From: Aestuariibaculum sediminum
Lineage (GTDB): Bacteria > Bacteroidota > Bacteroidia > Flavobacteriales > Flavobacteriaceae
Assembly: GCF_014596945.1 (NCBI RefSeq)
Contig: NZ_JACVXB010000002.1
Span: forward strand, 306,172-370,171
Direction of reading: 5' to 3'
Length of the DNA stretch: 64,000 bases
The notes beneath the pieces were generated by a model that saw only the letters and a list, made by a program, of their open reading frames with translations, had not been told where the DNA came from and did not search any database. Positions 8,082 through 16,407 of the stretch are shown in pieces; the stretch's first letter is position 1, and each line of letters opens with the position of its first letter. The position numbers and the translations under genes are program-made.

Positions 8082-8543
8082 ATGACTTTCGATCATACCG
8101 ATAAAAAATTGCTGGAATATTTACAAGCAGATAGTAAACAAACCACGAAAGAATTGGCAATGAAGCTTAATTTATCTGTAACGGCTGTTTATGAACGTAT
8201 AAAAAAATTAGAAAAGGAAGGGTTTATTGAAAAGTATATAACTTTAATTAACAAACAAAAAGTAAATAAATCGTTTGTTGCATTTTGTCATATTAAACTA
8301 GAAAAACACACGCAGGATTTTGTGATGACTTTTGAAAAAGAGGTTGCTAATCTTCCTGAAGTTTTGGAGTGTTATCATATTAGCGGCGATTATGATTATT
8401 TGCTTAAAGTTGTCATGGAAGATATGAATTCTTTTAGAACTTTTATGGTAAATAAATTAACATCTATAAGCCATATTGGTAGCACACATAGTATGTTCGT
8501 GATAAATGAAGTAAAATATAGTACAGCTATTAATTTTATTTAA
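8082..8543 (+). CDS. Lrp/AsnC family transcriptional regulator
   Basis: 153 residues. Residues 1-60 are the AsnC-type winged helix-turn-helix (DKKLLEYLQADSKQTTKELA, then VTAVYERIKKLEKEGFI). Residues about 70-145 are the RAM/AsnC effector domain with the SGDYDYLLKV motif. It is paralogous to the regulator at 61017-61502 throughout its length. It is divergent from a Met/Cys-type PLP lyase with a palindrome between the genes, so it probably senses methionine or another amino acid and regulates the lyase and itself. A near-consensus -7 box (TATATTTA, about 8051-8058) lies upstream. Confidence 0.93.
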   Translation: MTFDHTDKKLLEYLQADSKQTTKELAMKLNLSVTAVYERIKKLEKEGFIEKYITLINKQKVNKSFVAFCHIKLEKHTQDFVMTFEKEVANLPEVLECYHISGDYDYLLKVVMEDMNSFRTFMVNKLTSISHIGSTHSMFVINEVKYSTAINFI

Positions 8544-8633
8544 CAAGAAAATTAGGATGCAACAAGGTGTAATCCCTTAAAGGGTATTATATTTTTTCAT
8601 ACTTTTAGTAATTGAACTTTAAACCAATTAAAA

Positions 8634-9149
8634 ATGAAAAAAATTAGTTACACCTTTCTGGGTATTGTAATTGGAGCGTTTTTTACATATTTTTTAACTC
8701 CTAAGCATACTAAGGAAATGGATATTTCTGAGGAGATAAGCAAACCAGCAAAAGTAATTACAATAGAAGAAGCTAAAATTTTAAGTAAAAACTGGACTGA
8801 TAACAGAAAAAAAGTTGTTGATTCTGCAGCTAGGGCACAAGGCGCTACAAAAGACGATACGCGGTCTGGATATTGGACTTTAGACGAAATTGAAGAGTAC
8901 ATTTCATGGGCGCGGCAGGAAGCTACAGATAAAGGGTATAGTATGACTGGTATTCGAGTTTATCTGGGGGTTTATGGGAAAAATCGTGGACAAGCGAAAA
9001 GGGACTTAACGACCATGTTTATTGCGCCTACCGGCAATGAAAAAATTGATAGAGGCAGTGTTTTTAGTTTTCAACCTGGAGGAGGAGACATACCTGTAGG
9101 TCCATTAAACGATGCAGGCGGTGGACAAACAGGATATCATAATGAATAG
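8634..9149 (+). CDS. Exported or membrane-anchored protein of unknown function
   Basis: 171 residues. Residues 4-22 form one hydrophobic segment (ISYTFLGIVIGAFFTYFL) that is either an N-terminal anchor or an uncleaved signal; no lipobox. The rest is hydrophilic, with a Gly-rich C-terminus (FQPGGGDIPVGP...GGGQTGYHNE). I do not recognise a named domain. It is followed after 30 bp by a seven-helix membrane protein and then a histidine kinase on the same strand, so it may be part of that signalling unit or its accessory sensor. That link rests only on position. Confidence 0.8.
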   Translation: MKKISYTFLGIVIGAFFTYFLTPKHTKEMDISEEISKPAKVITIEEAKILSKNWTDNRKKVVDSAARAQGATKDDTRSGYWTLDEIEEYISWARQEATDKGYSMTGIRVYLGVYGKNRGQAKRDLTTMFIAPTGNEKIDRGSVFSFQPGGGDIPVGPLNDAGGGQTGYHNE

Positions 9150-9179
9150 AGATAAAAGTATAATAGTTTACAGAACCAA

Positions 9180-9884
9180 TTGGACGATTTTTTAAAAGAC
9201 TATAATTTTATTTTTTCTACTGGTATTGAAATTTTAGCAGCTGTAACTGGATTAATACTTTACAAAAGGTATAAACAGACAGCTGCTAAATATTTTATTT
9301 GGTTTTTAGTGTATTTAACTATTTGTGATTTTGCAAATAATTATGTGCATCACATTAAAAACGATGGTCTTTTTAGTTTTTTAAGAGGAACTGTTTTTAT
9401 TGCCAATTTTTGGTGGTCAACATTATACTGGAAGATTGGTGCTATCGTATTCTTAGCATTTTATTATCATAAAATATTAAGCAGCAAAGGCTTTAAAGCC
9501 GTTGTAAAATATTCAGCTTTCGTGTTTGTGATATTTTCGTTTGTATACATTCTTTTAAATTTCGAAGCATTTTTTAAGCGTTTCTTTCCTGTAATAAGTG
9601 TTTTAGGAGCAATAATTATTTTTATGTGTACTATTTTTTATTTTATAGAAGTCTTATTGAGTGATAAAATTCTAACATTTTACAAGTCGTTAAATTTTTA
9701 CATCAGCTTTGCCATTTTTATTTGGTGGCTTATTATTACGCCCTTAGTATTTTATGATATTTATAATTCTCATTTAGATTGGAATTTTATTTTACTGAAA
9801 TGGCAAATATATTTAATGGCCAATGTTGCTATGTATTTAACCTTTACTTTTGCTTTAATATGGTGCAGACCACAGAAAAATTAG
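9180..9884 (+). CDS. Seven-helix membrane protein preceding a histidine kinase
   Basis: 234 residues with about seven hydrophobic helices (near residues 12-28, 38-56, 78-97, 107-128, 135-160, 172-194 and 204-228) and little else. The start is TTG at 9180: an in-frame stop lies at 9153 and no ATG or GTG occurs between them. Unusual starts lower certainty about the first residues. The last 25 bp overlap the start of the kinase gene, so the two are probably translationally coupled. With no recognisable ligand-binding domain, a role as the membrane sensor for the kinase, which has only one membrane helix, is an inference from this coupling. Confidence 0.78.
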   Translation: MDDFLKDYNFIFSTGIEILAAVTGLILYKRYKQTAAKYFIWFLVYLTICDFANNYVHHIKNDGLFSFLRGTVFIANFWWSTLYWKIGAIVFLAFYYHKILSSKGFKAVVKYSAFVFVIFSFVYILLNFEAFFKRFFPVISVLGAIIIFMCTIFYFIEVLLSDKILTFYKSLNFYISFAIFIWWLIITPLVFYDIYNSHLDWNFILLKWQIYLMANVAMYLTFTFALIWCRPQKN

Positions 9885-10660
9885 CTAGTACAGCCTCCGA
9901 AAGATATTTATTAATTTATGCCGTGTCGGTAATTTTTATAGTTACGGCTCTTGTGGTGGTTTTTTTTGTGATGTTTTTAAAGCGAAAAAATAAAATCCTA
10001 TTAGAAAAAATAGAGCAGGAGCAGGCATTTGAAGCAGAAATTGTACAAGCACAAACCGAAACACAAGAGCAAACACTGAAAAATATTGGATGGGAATTAC
10101 ACGATAATATAGGACAATTACTATCGTTTGCACACATGCAACTTAGTATTTTAAAAATGCAGGTAGATGATAATGTTAAAACAAAATTTAAAGATACCTC
10201 AGATGCTTTAAAAGAAAGTTTAGCCGAAGTAAGAGCCTTATCAAAAACATTAAATAATGAAGTTGTTTTAAATCAAGGATTTGAAAAATCAATTTTGAAT
10301 GAATTAAACCGACTTAAAAAAATGAAGTTTAATTCGGCTGAAATGGAAATATTGGGGAATCAGACTGAATTTGCTAACAGAAAGCATGAAATCATCATTT
10401 TCAGGATAATTCAGGAGTTTTTATCAAATTCTGTAAAATATTCTGAAGCAAAAAACATTAAAGTTATCTTAAATTATCAGTCTAAAAACTTAGTTGTTAT
10501 TCTAAAAGATGATGGAAAAGGGTTTGATATGGAAAAAGCAGAGAAAGGTTCTGGACTCATAAATATGAAAAGCCGAGCCAAACTTATAAATGCAGATTTC
10601 GATTTACAATCGAAAGAAGGTGGAGGTGTGAAATTGATTATAAATTACCCCATTATTTAA
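9860..10660 (+). CDS. Histidine kinase, NarX/UhpB-type (HisKA_3 + HATPase_c)
   Basis: 266 residues from ATG 9860. A longer ORF begins at 9779, but those first 27 codons lie entirely over the upstream gene and have no signal character. Residues about 17-39 form one membrane helix, followed by a coiled linker. The phosphoacceptor motif is NIGWELHDNIGQ (His near residue 80). The ATPase domain shows the N box (RIIQEFLSNSVKYS), the G1 box DDGKGFD and the G2 box GSGLINM. Such kinases usually pair with a NarL/FixJ LuxR-type regulator, but none is adjacent: the next gene is convergent. It overlaps the seven-helix protein by 25 bp, and its stop overlaps the stop of rluA (TTAA). Confidence 0.9.
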   Translation: MVQTTEKLASTASERYLLIYAVSVIFIVTALVVVFFVMFLKRKNKILLEKIEQEQAFEAEIVQAQTETQEQTLKNIGWELHDNIGQLLSFAHMQLSILKMQVDDNVKTKFKDTSDALKESLAEVRALSKTLNNEVVLNQGFEKSILNELNRLKKMKFNSAEMEILGNQTEFANRKHEIIIFRIIQEFLSNSVKYSEAKNIKVILNYQSKNLVVILKDDGKGFDMEKAEKGSGLINMKSRAKLINADFDLQSKEGGGVKLIINYPII

Positions 10661-11355
10661 AGGCATGCATCCCAAATAGGATCATTAGGTAGCGGGGCTG
10701 TAATACTAATTGGCTCATTTTTTACGGGATGTACGAAAGTAATATGTCTGGCATGCAAATGGATACTCGCATCTTTGTTACTGCGATCGAAACCATATTT
10801 TAAATCGCCTTTTATCGGGCAACCTATGCTCGATAATTGAGATCTAATTTGATGATGTCTACCCGTTTCTAAATTAATCTCAAGTAGAACATAATTGTCA
10901 AGTTTTTTTAAAATTTTATAATGAAGAATAGCTTTTTTACTATCTTTTACTTCTTTAGAAAAAGCAGTTGATTTATTGTTTTTAGGATTCTTTTTTAACC
11001 AGTGAATTAGAGTGTCCTTTTCCTTTGGGGGGGCATTTTTTACCACAGCCCAATAGGTTTTATTAATATCTTTTGAAACAAACAGAGCATTTAATCGGGG
11101 CAGGGCTTTACTAGTTTTGGCAAAAATAACTAACCCAGTAGTTGGTCTGTCTAAGCGGTGTACTACTCCTAAATATACATTTCCCGGCTTGTTATATTTT
11201 TCTTTTAAATATGCTTTAACAATATCACCAAGAGGTTTATCGCCTGTTTTATCGCCCTGAACTAAATCGCCTGCACGTTTGTTCACGACAATAATATGAT
11301 TATCCTCGTATAAATTTATTAGGTTGTTTTTATTTGAGATTGTTTTGTCTGCCAC
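10657..11355 (-). CDS. RluA-family 23S rRNA/tRNA pseudouridine synthase
   Basis: 232 residues with the family catalytic motif HRLDRPTTG (Asp, near residue 68) and the later ETGRHHQIRSQLSSIGCPI stretch. No S4 domain is present at the N-terminus, making it a short RluA-type enzyme. It isomerises specific uridines to pseudouridine in structural RNA; which site cannot be told from the sequence. It lies 36 bp downstream of panB on the same strand and is likely co-transcribed. It meets the histidine kinase tail to tail with overlapping stop codons. Confidence 0.92.
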   Translation of the reverse strand: MADKTISNKNNLINLYEDNHIIVVNKRAGDLVQGDKTGDKPLGDIVKAYLKEKYNKPGNVYLGVVHRLDRPTTGLVIFAKTSKALPRLNALFVSKDINKTYWAVVKNAPPKEKDTLIHWLKKNPKNNKSTAFSKEVKDSKKAILHYKILKKLDNYVLLEINLETGRHHQIRSQLSSIGCPIKGDLKYGFDRSNKDASIHLHARHITFVHPVKNEPISITAPLPNDPIWDACL

Positions 11356-11391
11356 AAATACACGAATAGAAATGCTTAATCTACGATTGTT

Positions 11392-12210
11392 TTAATATTG
11401 TTCATTTTCATTAGGAAAATCGACAGCCTTAACATCACTCACATATTGCGCCATGGCATTTGTCATATCTTCATACAAATTTAAATAGCGACGTAAAAAT
11501 CGAGGGTGAAATTCATGTGTCATACCTAGCATATCATGAACTACCAATACCTGACCATCAACTCCATTACCTGCACCAATGCCAATAATTGGTATGCTAA
11601 CGCTTTCGGCCACTTGTTTGGCTAATTTCGCAGGGATCTTTTCCAGTACAATAGCAAAACAACCTACTTTTTCAAGCATTTTTGCATCGTCAATTAAACG
11701 CTGGGCTTCTTCTTCCTCTTTGGCACGAACGGTATAGGTGCCGAATTTATAAATAGATTGTGGCGTTAACCCTAAATGTCCCATAACAGGAATTCCGGCA
11801 TGTAAAATCCGTTTAATAGATTCCTTTATTTCTTTTCCTCCTTCAAGTTTAACAGCGTGGCCACCACTTTCTTTCATTATTCTTATAGCCGAACGCAAAG
11901 CTTCTTTCGGATCACTTTGGTAAGTTCCAAATGGCAAATCAACAACAATCAATGCTCGCTCGGCGGCTCTAACTACTGATGAGGCATGATAAATCATTTG
12001 ATCTAAGGTAATGGGTAAGGTAGTTTCGTGGCCTGCCATAACATTGCTGGCCGAATCGCCAACAAGAATGACATCTACACCAGCACCATCCACAATTTTC
12101 GCCATAGTATAATCGTATGCAGTTAGCATAGAAATTTTTTCACCATTAGCTTTCATATCAACTAAGGTTTTAACTGTAACGCGTTTATACTCTTTTTTTG
12201 CAGTAGACAT
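11392..12210 (-). CDS. panB: 3-methyl-2-oxobutanoate hydroxymethyltransferase
   Basis: 272 residues, the normal length for PanB. Conserved stretches are [14 protein letters not shown], the metal-binding [18 protein letters not shown] (near residues 50-67), [20 protein letters not shown] and [15 protein letters not shown]. It transfers a hydroxymethyl group from 5,10-methylene-tetrahydrofolate to 2-oxoisovalerate, the first committed step of pantothenate and CoA synthesis, in the cytoplasm. It is followed by rluA after 36 bp. A -7 box lies 27 bp upstream of the ATG. Confidence 0.97.
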   Translation of the reverse strand: MSTAKKEYKRVTVKTLVDMKANGEKISMLTAYDYTMAKIVDGAGVDVILVGDSASNVMAGHETTLPITLDQMIYHASSVVRAAERALIVVDLPFGTYQSDPKEALRSAIRIMKESGGHAVKLEGGKEIKESIKRILHAGIPVMGHLGLTPQSIYKFGTYTVRAKEEEEAQRLIDDAKMLEKVGCFAIVLEKIPAKLAKQVAESVSIPIIGIGAGNGVDGQVLVVHDMLGMTHEFHPRFLRRYLNLYEDMTNAMAQYVSDVKAVDFPNENEQY

Positions 12211-12236
12211 TATGAAATATTTTGTTTGATAGAGTG

Positions 12237-12244
12237 CAAAAATA
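12237..12244 (-). promoter_or_regulatory. -7 box upstream of panB
   Basis: Minus strand TATTTTTG fits TAnnTTTG, 27-34 bp before the panB ATG. No TTG at the expected -33 spacing. Confidence 0.5.
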
Positions 12245-12290
12245 CTAAAATGTTAGTCGATTGTTATGGTTTACTGAATTCATTTTTCAA

Positions 12291-13751
12291 CTACTGGATT
12301 AATTTTCCATTTACTTTTACATTATTAAATTTTAGATGTTCTATTATAGAGGGATCATAACTATCATTTTCAGCTTTTAATGTAATATCCTCGAAAATAA
12401 AATGCGAAAGTTTGTCATACTTGGTTATTTTCATGTCGTAAAAAATGTCACATTCCATATTAATATTTTTCATAGTAATATGATCAGAATATGAAAGAGG
12501 AACATCTTTTCTCCCTTTTAAATCGAAAAATTGTGTCCATGGTTTTATGTATATAAAGCTATGAGCCTGACCAGTAATATTTTCAACCGTAATGTATTCG
12601 TAGTGTTGCGCTGTATCCGGTCGCATCTTTAACCAGAGTAACCTTTTTGCGTCGGTTACCTGACAATTACGCATTATAATGTTCTTATTATGAATTGCTT
12701 CGCTACCATTGGTTAATGCCGCATGACAAAATCCAAATTCACAATCTTCGATAATGATATTAGTATTTTCGCCATTACTTGGATCTTTGTCAGCCCAAGG
12801 CCCTTTGCCTCCTTTTAGGGCTATGGCATCGTCATTAACAGCCATATAGCATCCTTTTATCAGCACGTTGTTACATACGTCGATATCTATGGCATCCGTG
12901 CTGGGTGCTTTAATTGGCTCGTGTGGCGAAGTTATTCGTAAATCCAGAATTTTTACGTTATTACATTGGTAATAGTGGCTAGACCAAAATCCTGAATTAC
13001 GCAATTTTACATCTTGTAGTTGCACATTATTACATTTCCATATGAAAACCAAACGCGGTCTAGACACCTCTAAATTGGTGCATTTTGGATTTTCTTCTCT
13101 ACGTTTCCAAAAGGCTTTCCAAAAATTTAAGCCATTACCGTCTATAGTTCCTTGACCAGTAATAGTAAAACCATCAATTGCTTTTGCGTTGACTAAAGCA
13201 GAGAAATACGGAATACTTTGTCCTTCAATACGTGATGGGATAAAGGGATATTGATTGATATCGTCGGAACCTTTTAACACACCATTTTTGGCGATGTGTA
13301 AATGCGTGTTTGGTTTAAAAAATAAAGCGCCACTTAAAAATGTGCCTTCAGGAATAACAACAACCCCTCCTCCGTTGCGGTAAGCCTCATCTATGGTGTG
13401 TTGAATAGCAGAAGTTTGTAATTTTGTGCTATCGATTACACAGCCAAAATCAAGAATGTTATAAAACTTACCTAAATCGGAAGGATTTATTTTTGAATCA
13501 TCTTTAAACCAAGGTGAAATAGGAGAGCCGTCAGGAAATAAATCAACATGATTAATTTCGGTTACATCTTGCTTATCCAATGACTTATTTTGTTTGCAGG
13601 ATAGTAAAAAGAAAGGTAGAATGAATAAACTTCTTTTGCTCCAATTCAGTAAAGTGTTTTGAGTATTTGAAATTCGATTTGATTTCAACAGGATGTCATT
13701 TAAATCTTCAAAACGATATGAAAATAAAGACTTTAGTTTTAATAATTGCAT
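12291..13751 (-). CDS. GH28 family polygalacturonase-like lipoprotein
   Basis: 486 residues. Residues about 38-52 form a lipoprotein signal (KRSLFILPFFLLSC, lipid Cys 52) preceded by an unusually long N-terminal stretch with no internal Met, so the start is uncertain. The rest is a right-handed beta-helix of GH28 type: GQGTIDGNG, STDAIDIDVCNNV (the usual NTD), NDDAIALKGG (the catalytic DD), HAALTNGSEA (the GHG region) and LLWLKMRPD (RIK region). Several of these motifs are altered while the Asp pair and His remain. It probably cleaves pectic galacturonan or a related polysaccharide at the cell surface. No SusCD pair or other CAZyme is adjacent, so it is not in a polysaccharide utilisation locus within this window. 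Confidence 0.88.
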   Translation of the reverse strand: MQLLKLKSLFSYRFEDLNDILLKSNRISNTQNTLLNWSKRSLFILPFFLLSCKQNKSLDKQDVTEINHVDLFPDGSPISPWFKDDSKINPSDLGKFYNILDFGCVIDSTKLQTSAIQHTIDEAYRNGGGVVVIPEGTFLSGALFFKPNTHLHIAKNGVLKGSDDINQYPFIPSRIEGQSIPYFSALVNAKAIDGFTITGQGTIDGNGLNFWKAFWKRREENPKCTNLEVSRPRLVFIWKCNNVQLQDVKLRNSGFWSSHYYQCNNVKILDLRITSPHEPIKAPSTDAIDIDVCNNVLIKGCYMAVNDDAIALKGGKGPWADKDPSNGENTNIIIEDCEFGFCHAALTNGSEAIHNKNIIMRNCQVTDAKRLLWLKMRPDTAQHYEYITVENITGQAHSFIYIKPWTQFFDLKGRKDVPLSYSDHITMKNINMECDIFYDMKITKYDKLSHFIFEDITLKAENDSYDPSIIEHLKFNNVKVNGKLIQ

Positions 13752-13887
13752 AATTAGAATAAACGTTTGTTTGTTGGATTTTTTTGATAAAATGTAAATG
13801 TAATAAAAATGTAATGTTCTGTTAAACTTTTCTTTAAATGAGTTATTACATCATGTTTTTGGTTTAATTTTAAGAAAACACAAACCA

Positions 13888-14349
13888 ATGGCACGCTTTA
13901 TATTTTACATTATCGTTTTTGTTACCTCAGTATTTTACGGTCAGGAAAATGACCAAATAAAAGCAAAACAAACTGTTGAAACATTTTTTGAAGGATTTCA
14001 TAAAGGAGATACAACGCTTATGAAATCGGTTATGATGGATAATATTGTCTTACAAACGACATATACGAATAAAGATGGAAAGATGATGTTAGTTACCGAT
14101 GCGCCCGAAACGTTGTTAGAAGCTGTAGCCAATCGGACAGAAGATCAAAAATGGGATGAGCGCCTTTTGGATTTTAATATTCAGGTCGATGGAACGATGG
14201 CTAATGTGTGGACGCCTTATGAATTTTGGTTTAATGACACCTTTAGTCATTGCGGAGTCAATAATTTTCAATTATTCAATGATAATGGTAAGTGGAAAAT
14301 TATCTATTTAATAGATACACGGCGTCGACAAGGTTGTAAAGCGGGGTAA
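13888..14349 (+). CDS. Exported NTF2-like protein (lumazine-binding-like)
   Basis: 153 residues with a signal peptide (MARFIFYIIVFVTSVFYG|Q). The mature part resembles the NTF2/SnoaL fold of the Lumazine_bd_2 type (QTVETFFEGFHKGDTTLMKS, ANVWTPYEFWFNDTFSHCGV, GKWKIIYLIDTRRRQGC). The substrate or ligand is unknown; members of this cone-shaped fold are often annotated only by domain. It is a single gene between divergent GH28 and convergent serine dehydratase, with 1 bp between its stop and the opposing stop. The predicted mature protein begins with Gln. Confidence 0.83.
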   Translation: MARFIFYIIVFVTSVFYGQENDQIKAKQTVETFFEGFHKGDTTLMKSVMMDNIVLQTTYTNKDGKMMLVTDAPETLLEAVANRTEDQKWDERLLDFNIQVDGTMANVWTPYEFWFNDTFSHCGVNNFQLFNDNGKWKIIYLIDTRRRQGCKAG

Positions 14350-14350
14350 A

Positions 14351-15772
14351 TTAACAATCTACTAAATTTACGCCTACGGCTAATCCTCCTTCTGAGGTTT
14401 CTTTATATTTAGAATTCATATCCTTCGCTGTTTCCCACATGGTGGAGACAACTTTATCTATGGGTACTTTTACATTTTCTGGGTTAGTGTCTAAAGCCAG
14501 TTCGGCAGCGTGAATAGCTTTTATTGCGCCCATAGAGTTTCGTTCAATACAAGGAACTTGAACTAAACCACCAATAGGGTCGCAAGTAAGTCCTAAATGG
14601 TGTTCCATTGCAATTTCGGCAGCGACTAAGACTTGCTCGGGTGTACCGCCTAACAATTCGGTTAAAGCGCCAGCAGCCATAGCTGAAGACACGCCTATTT
14701 CGGCCTGACATCCACCCATAGCGGCCGAAATTGTAGCACCCTTTTTAAAGATACTTCCTATTTCGCCAGCAACCAGTAAGAATTTCTTAATATGACTAAA
14801 ATCGGCTTCATGATTTTCAATAACCATATAGTACATAAGTACCGCAGGGATAACACCTGCACTTCCGTTGGTTGGAGCGGTAACGACCCGACCCAAAGAA
14901 GCATTAACCTCATTAACGCTTAAAGCAAAGCAGCTTACCCATTTTAAGATAGACCGAAATTTAACCTCTGTTTTACGAATGGTTTCTAGCCACTCCTGCG
15001 GGTTTTCATAAGGTAAATCGCCTTTAAGCTTTAGATGTAAATCGTGTGCTCGCCGTCTCACGTTTAAACCCCCAGGAAGATTACCTTCGGTATGGCACCC
15101 AATATACATACATTCCAGCATGGTGTTCCAAATTCTTTTTAATTCGTTGTCAATATCTATTTCGTTGCGTATTGACTTTTCATTTTCCAAAACTAAATCT
15201 GAAACCGACCAATTTAAGGTTTTGCAGTAATTAAGTAAATCGGAGCCTAAAGAGACAGGGTAAGGGTACATTTTGAAAATAGCCTTATTTGCTTTTGCAT
15301 TTTTTCGTTCTTCTTTAACAACAAAGCCACCACCAATGGAATAAAAAGTAGATTTTTTGTTTTTGCCATTTATTTTGGCAGTAAAAACTAGAGCATTAGC
15401 ATGAAATGGTAAGAATTTTTTATTAAATGTTATTTGGGTTTCCGGATTAAATGAAAGAAGTTTTTCGTTGTTAAAACAGATAGATTTCGATGTTTTTATA
15501 TTTTCCACGATGCCGTGTATATTATCAGTAGGAACTGTTTCTGGGTCGGCACCGCTTAAGCCTAGCATAACAGCATAATCAGTGGCATGCCCTTTACCTG
15601 TGAGGCTTAAAGAACCATATAAGTCTACCGAAATAGATTGTACCTTATCGAAGTTTTTGCTGGCCTTTAATTCACTTATCCATTGCTCGGCAGCCCGCCA
15701 TGGGCCAAGTGTGTGTGAGCTAGAAGGGCCAACACCTATTTTAAGCATATCAAAAACCGAAATACATTCCAT
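14351..15772 (-). CDS. sdaA: L-serine ammonia-lyase, iron-sulfur, single-chain
   Basis: 473 residues, the single-polypeptide type with an N-terminal beta domain (VGPSSSHTLGPWRAAEQW near residues 14-31) and a C-terminal alpha domain. Cysteines in GGCQAEIG (near 355), CDPIGG (near 395) and VQVPCIERN (near 408) are the expected [4Fe-4S] ligands. It converts L-serine to pyruvate and ammonia in the cytoplasm. Monocistronic: the upstream neighbour is 111 bp away, and it converges on the NTF2-like gene with 1 bp between stops. Confidence 0.95.
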   Translation of the reverse strand: MECISVFDMLKIGVGPSSSHTLGPWRAAEQWISELKASKNFDKVQSISVDLYGSLSLTGKGHATDYAVMLGLSGADPETVPTDNIHGIVENIKTSKSICFNNEKLLSFNPETQITFNKKFLPFHANALVFTAKINGKNKKSTFYSIGGGFVVKEERKNAKANKAIFKMYPYPVSLGSDLLNYCKTLNWSVSDLVLENEKSIRNEIDIDNELKRIWNTMLECMYIGCHTEGNLPGGLNVRRRAHDLHLKLKGDLPYENPQEWLETIRKTEVKFRSILKWVSCFALSVNEVNASLGRVVTAPTNGSAGVIPAVLMYYMVIENHEADFSHIKKFLLVAGEIGSIFKKGATISAAMGGCQAEIGVSSAMAAGALTELLGGTPEQVLVAAEIAMEHHLGLTCDPIGGLVQVPCIERNSMGAIKAIHAAELALDTNPENVKVPIDKVVSTMWETAKDMNSKYKETSEGGLAVGVNLVDC

Positions 15773-15883
15773 TTAATTCTTGTTAGAGTCCGCACAAATA
15801 TACAAGAACTTCATCTCGGGTTTTAGTTAAAAAATCATTAAAACTTAGAAATTTTATCAGCGTTTAAAAAGGAGTTTTTACAC

Positions 15884-16381
15884 TTAAAATGTATTTAGGT
15901 TATGAGAATTAAACGCTTTAATGTTTAAAGTTTCAATGACATTATTATAATCGTTAAGATTTACACTATCTACATTATCGGCAGGAATAACCACTACACG
16001 AAACACCTGGTTCTGTGTCCATTCACCTCCTAAAAGACTGAAATCGATATTACCATCTAAAAAGAACCGTACATCCTCTTGGGTAAAATCGAAATTATAA
16101 ATTAAAGAGCCTTCCTGAAAAAATATGGTTTGAGGTAAAGCCCTCCAGATGTTTTCATCTCTGTCCCATAAAATATAGACCATAACAACATCAAAAGGAT
16201 AAACATCGAAGCCATAACTTTCAAAGTATTCATAATTATTAGTTTCATTAAAATTTATTTCAATCTCAAAAGCACTTGAAACGATTAAACCGCCGTCTGC
16301 ACCAGGAGGGCCAGGTGCCCCTTGAGGACCTTCACAAGCAAAAAGGATAGTTATAAGTAAAATGGAAATTAATTTTTTCAT
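15884..16381 (-). CDS. Lipoprotein with a short collagen-like segment
   Basis: 165 residues. Signal and lipobox LLITILFAC with lipid Cys 16, followed at once by four Gly-X-Y triplets (GPQGAPGPPGAD). The remaining about 130 residues are acidic, with no domain I recognise. I recall such collagen-headed lipoproteins as common in Flavobacteriaceae, where the triplets are too few to form a long triple helix. It lies 26 bp downstream of an outer-membrane beta-barrel gene on the same strand and is likely co-transcribed. The function is unknown. Confidence 0.85.
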   Translation of the reverse strand: MKKLISILLITILFACEGPQGAPGPPGADGGLIVSSAFEIEINFNETNNYEYFESYGFDVYPFDVVMVYILWDRDENIWRALPQTIFFQEGSLIYNFDFTQEDVRFFLDGNIDFSLLGGEWTQNQVFRVVVIPADNVDSVNLNDYNNVIETLNIKAFNSHNLNTF

Positions 16382-16407
16382 AGCAATAAGTGTTTTTTTG
16401 TTGTTAA

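Noticed and set aside
9142-9195. Possible 17-codon ORF between the 171-residue protein and the seven-helix gene
   Set aside because: Too short, overlapping and without recognisable features.
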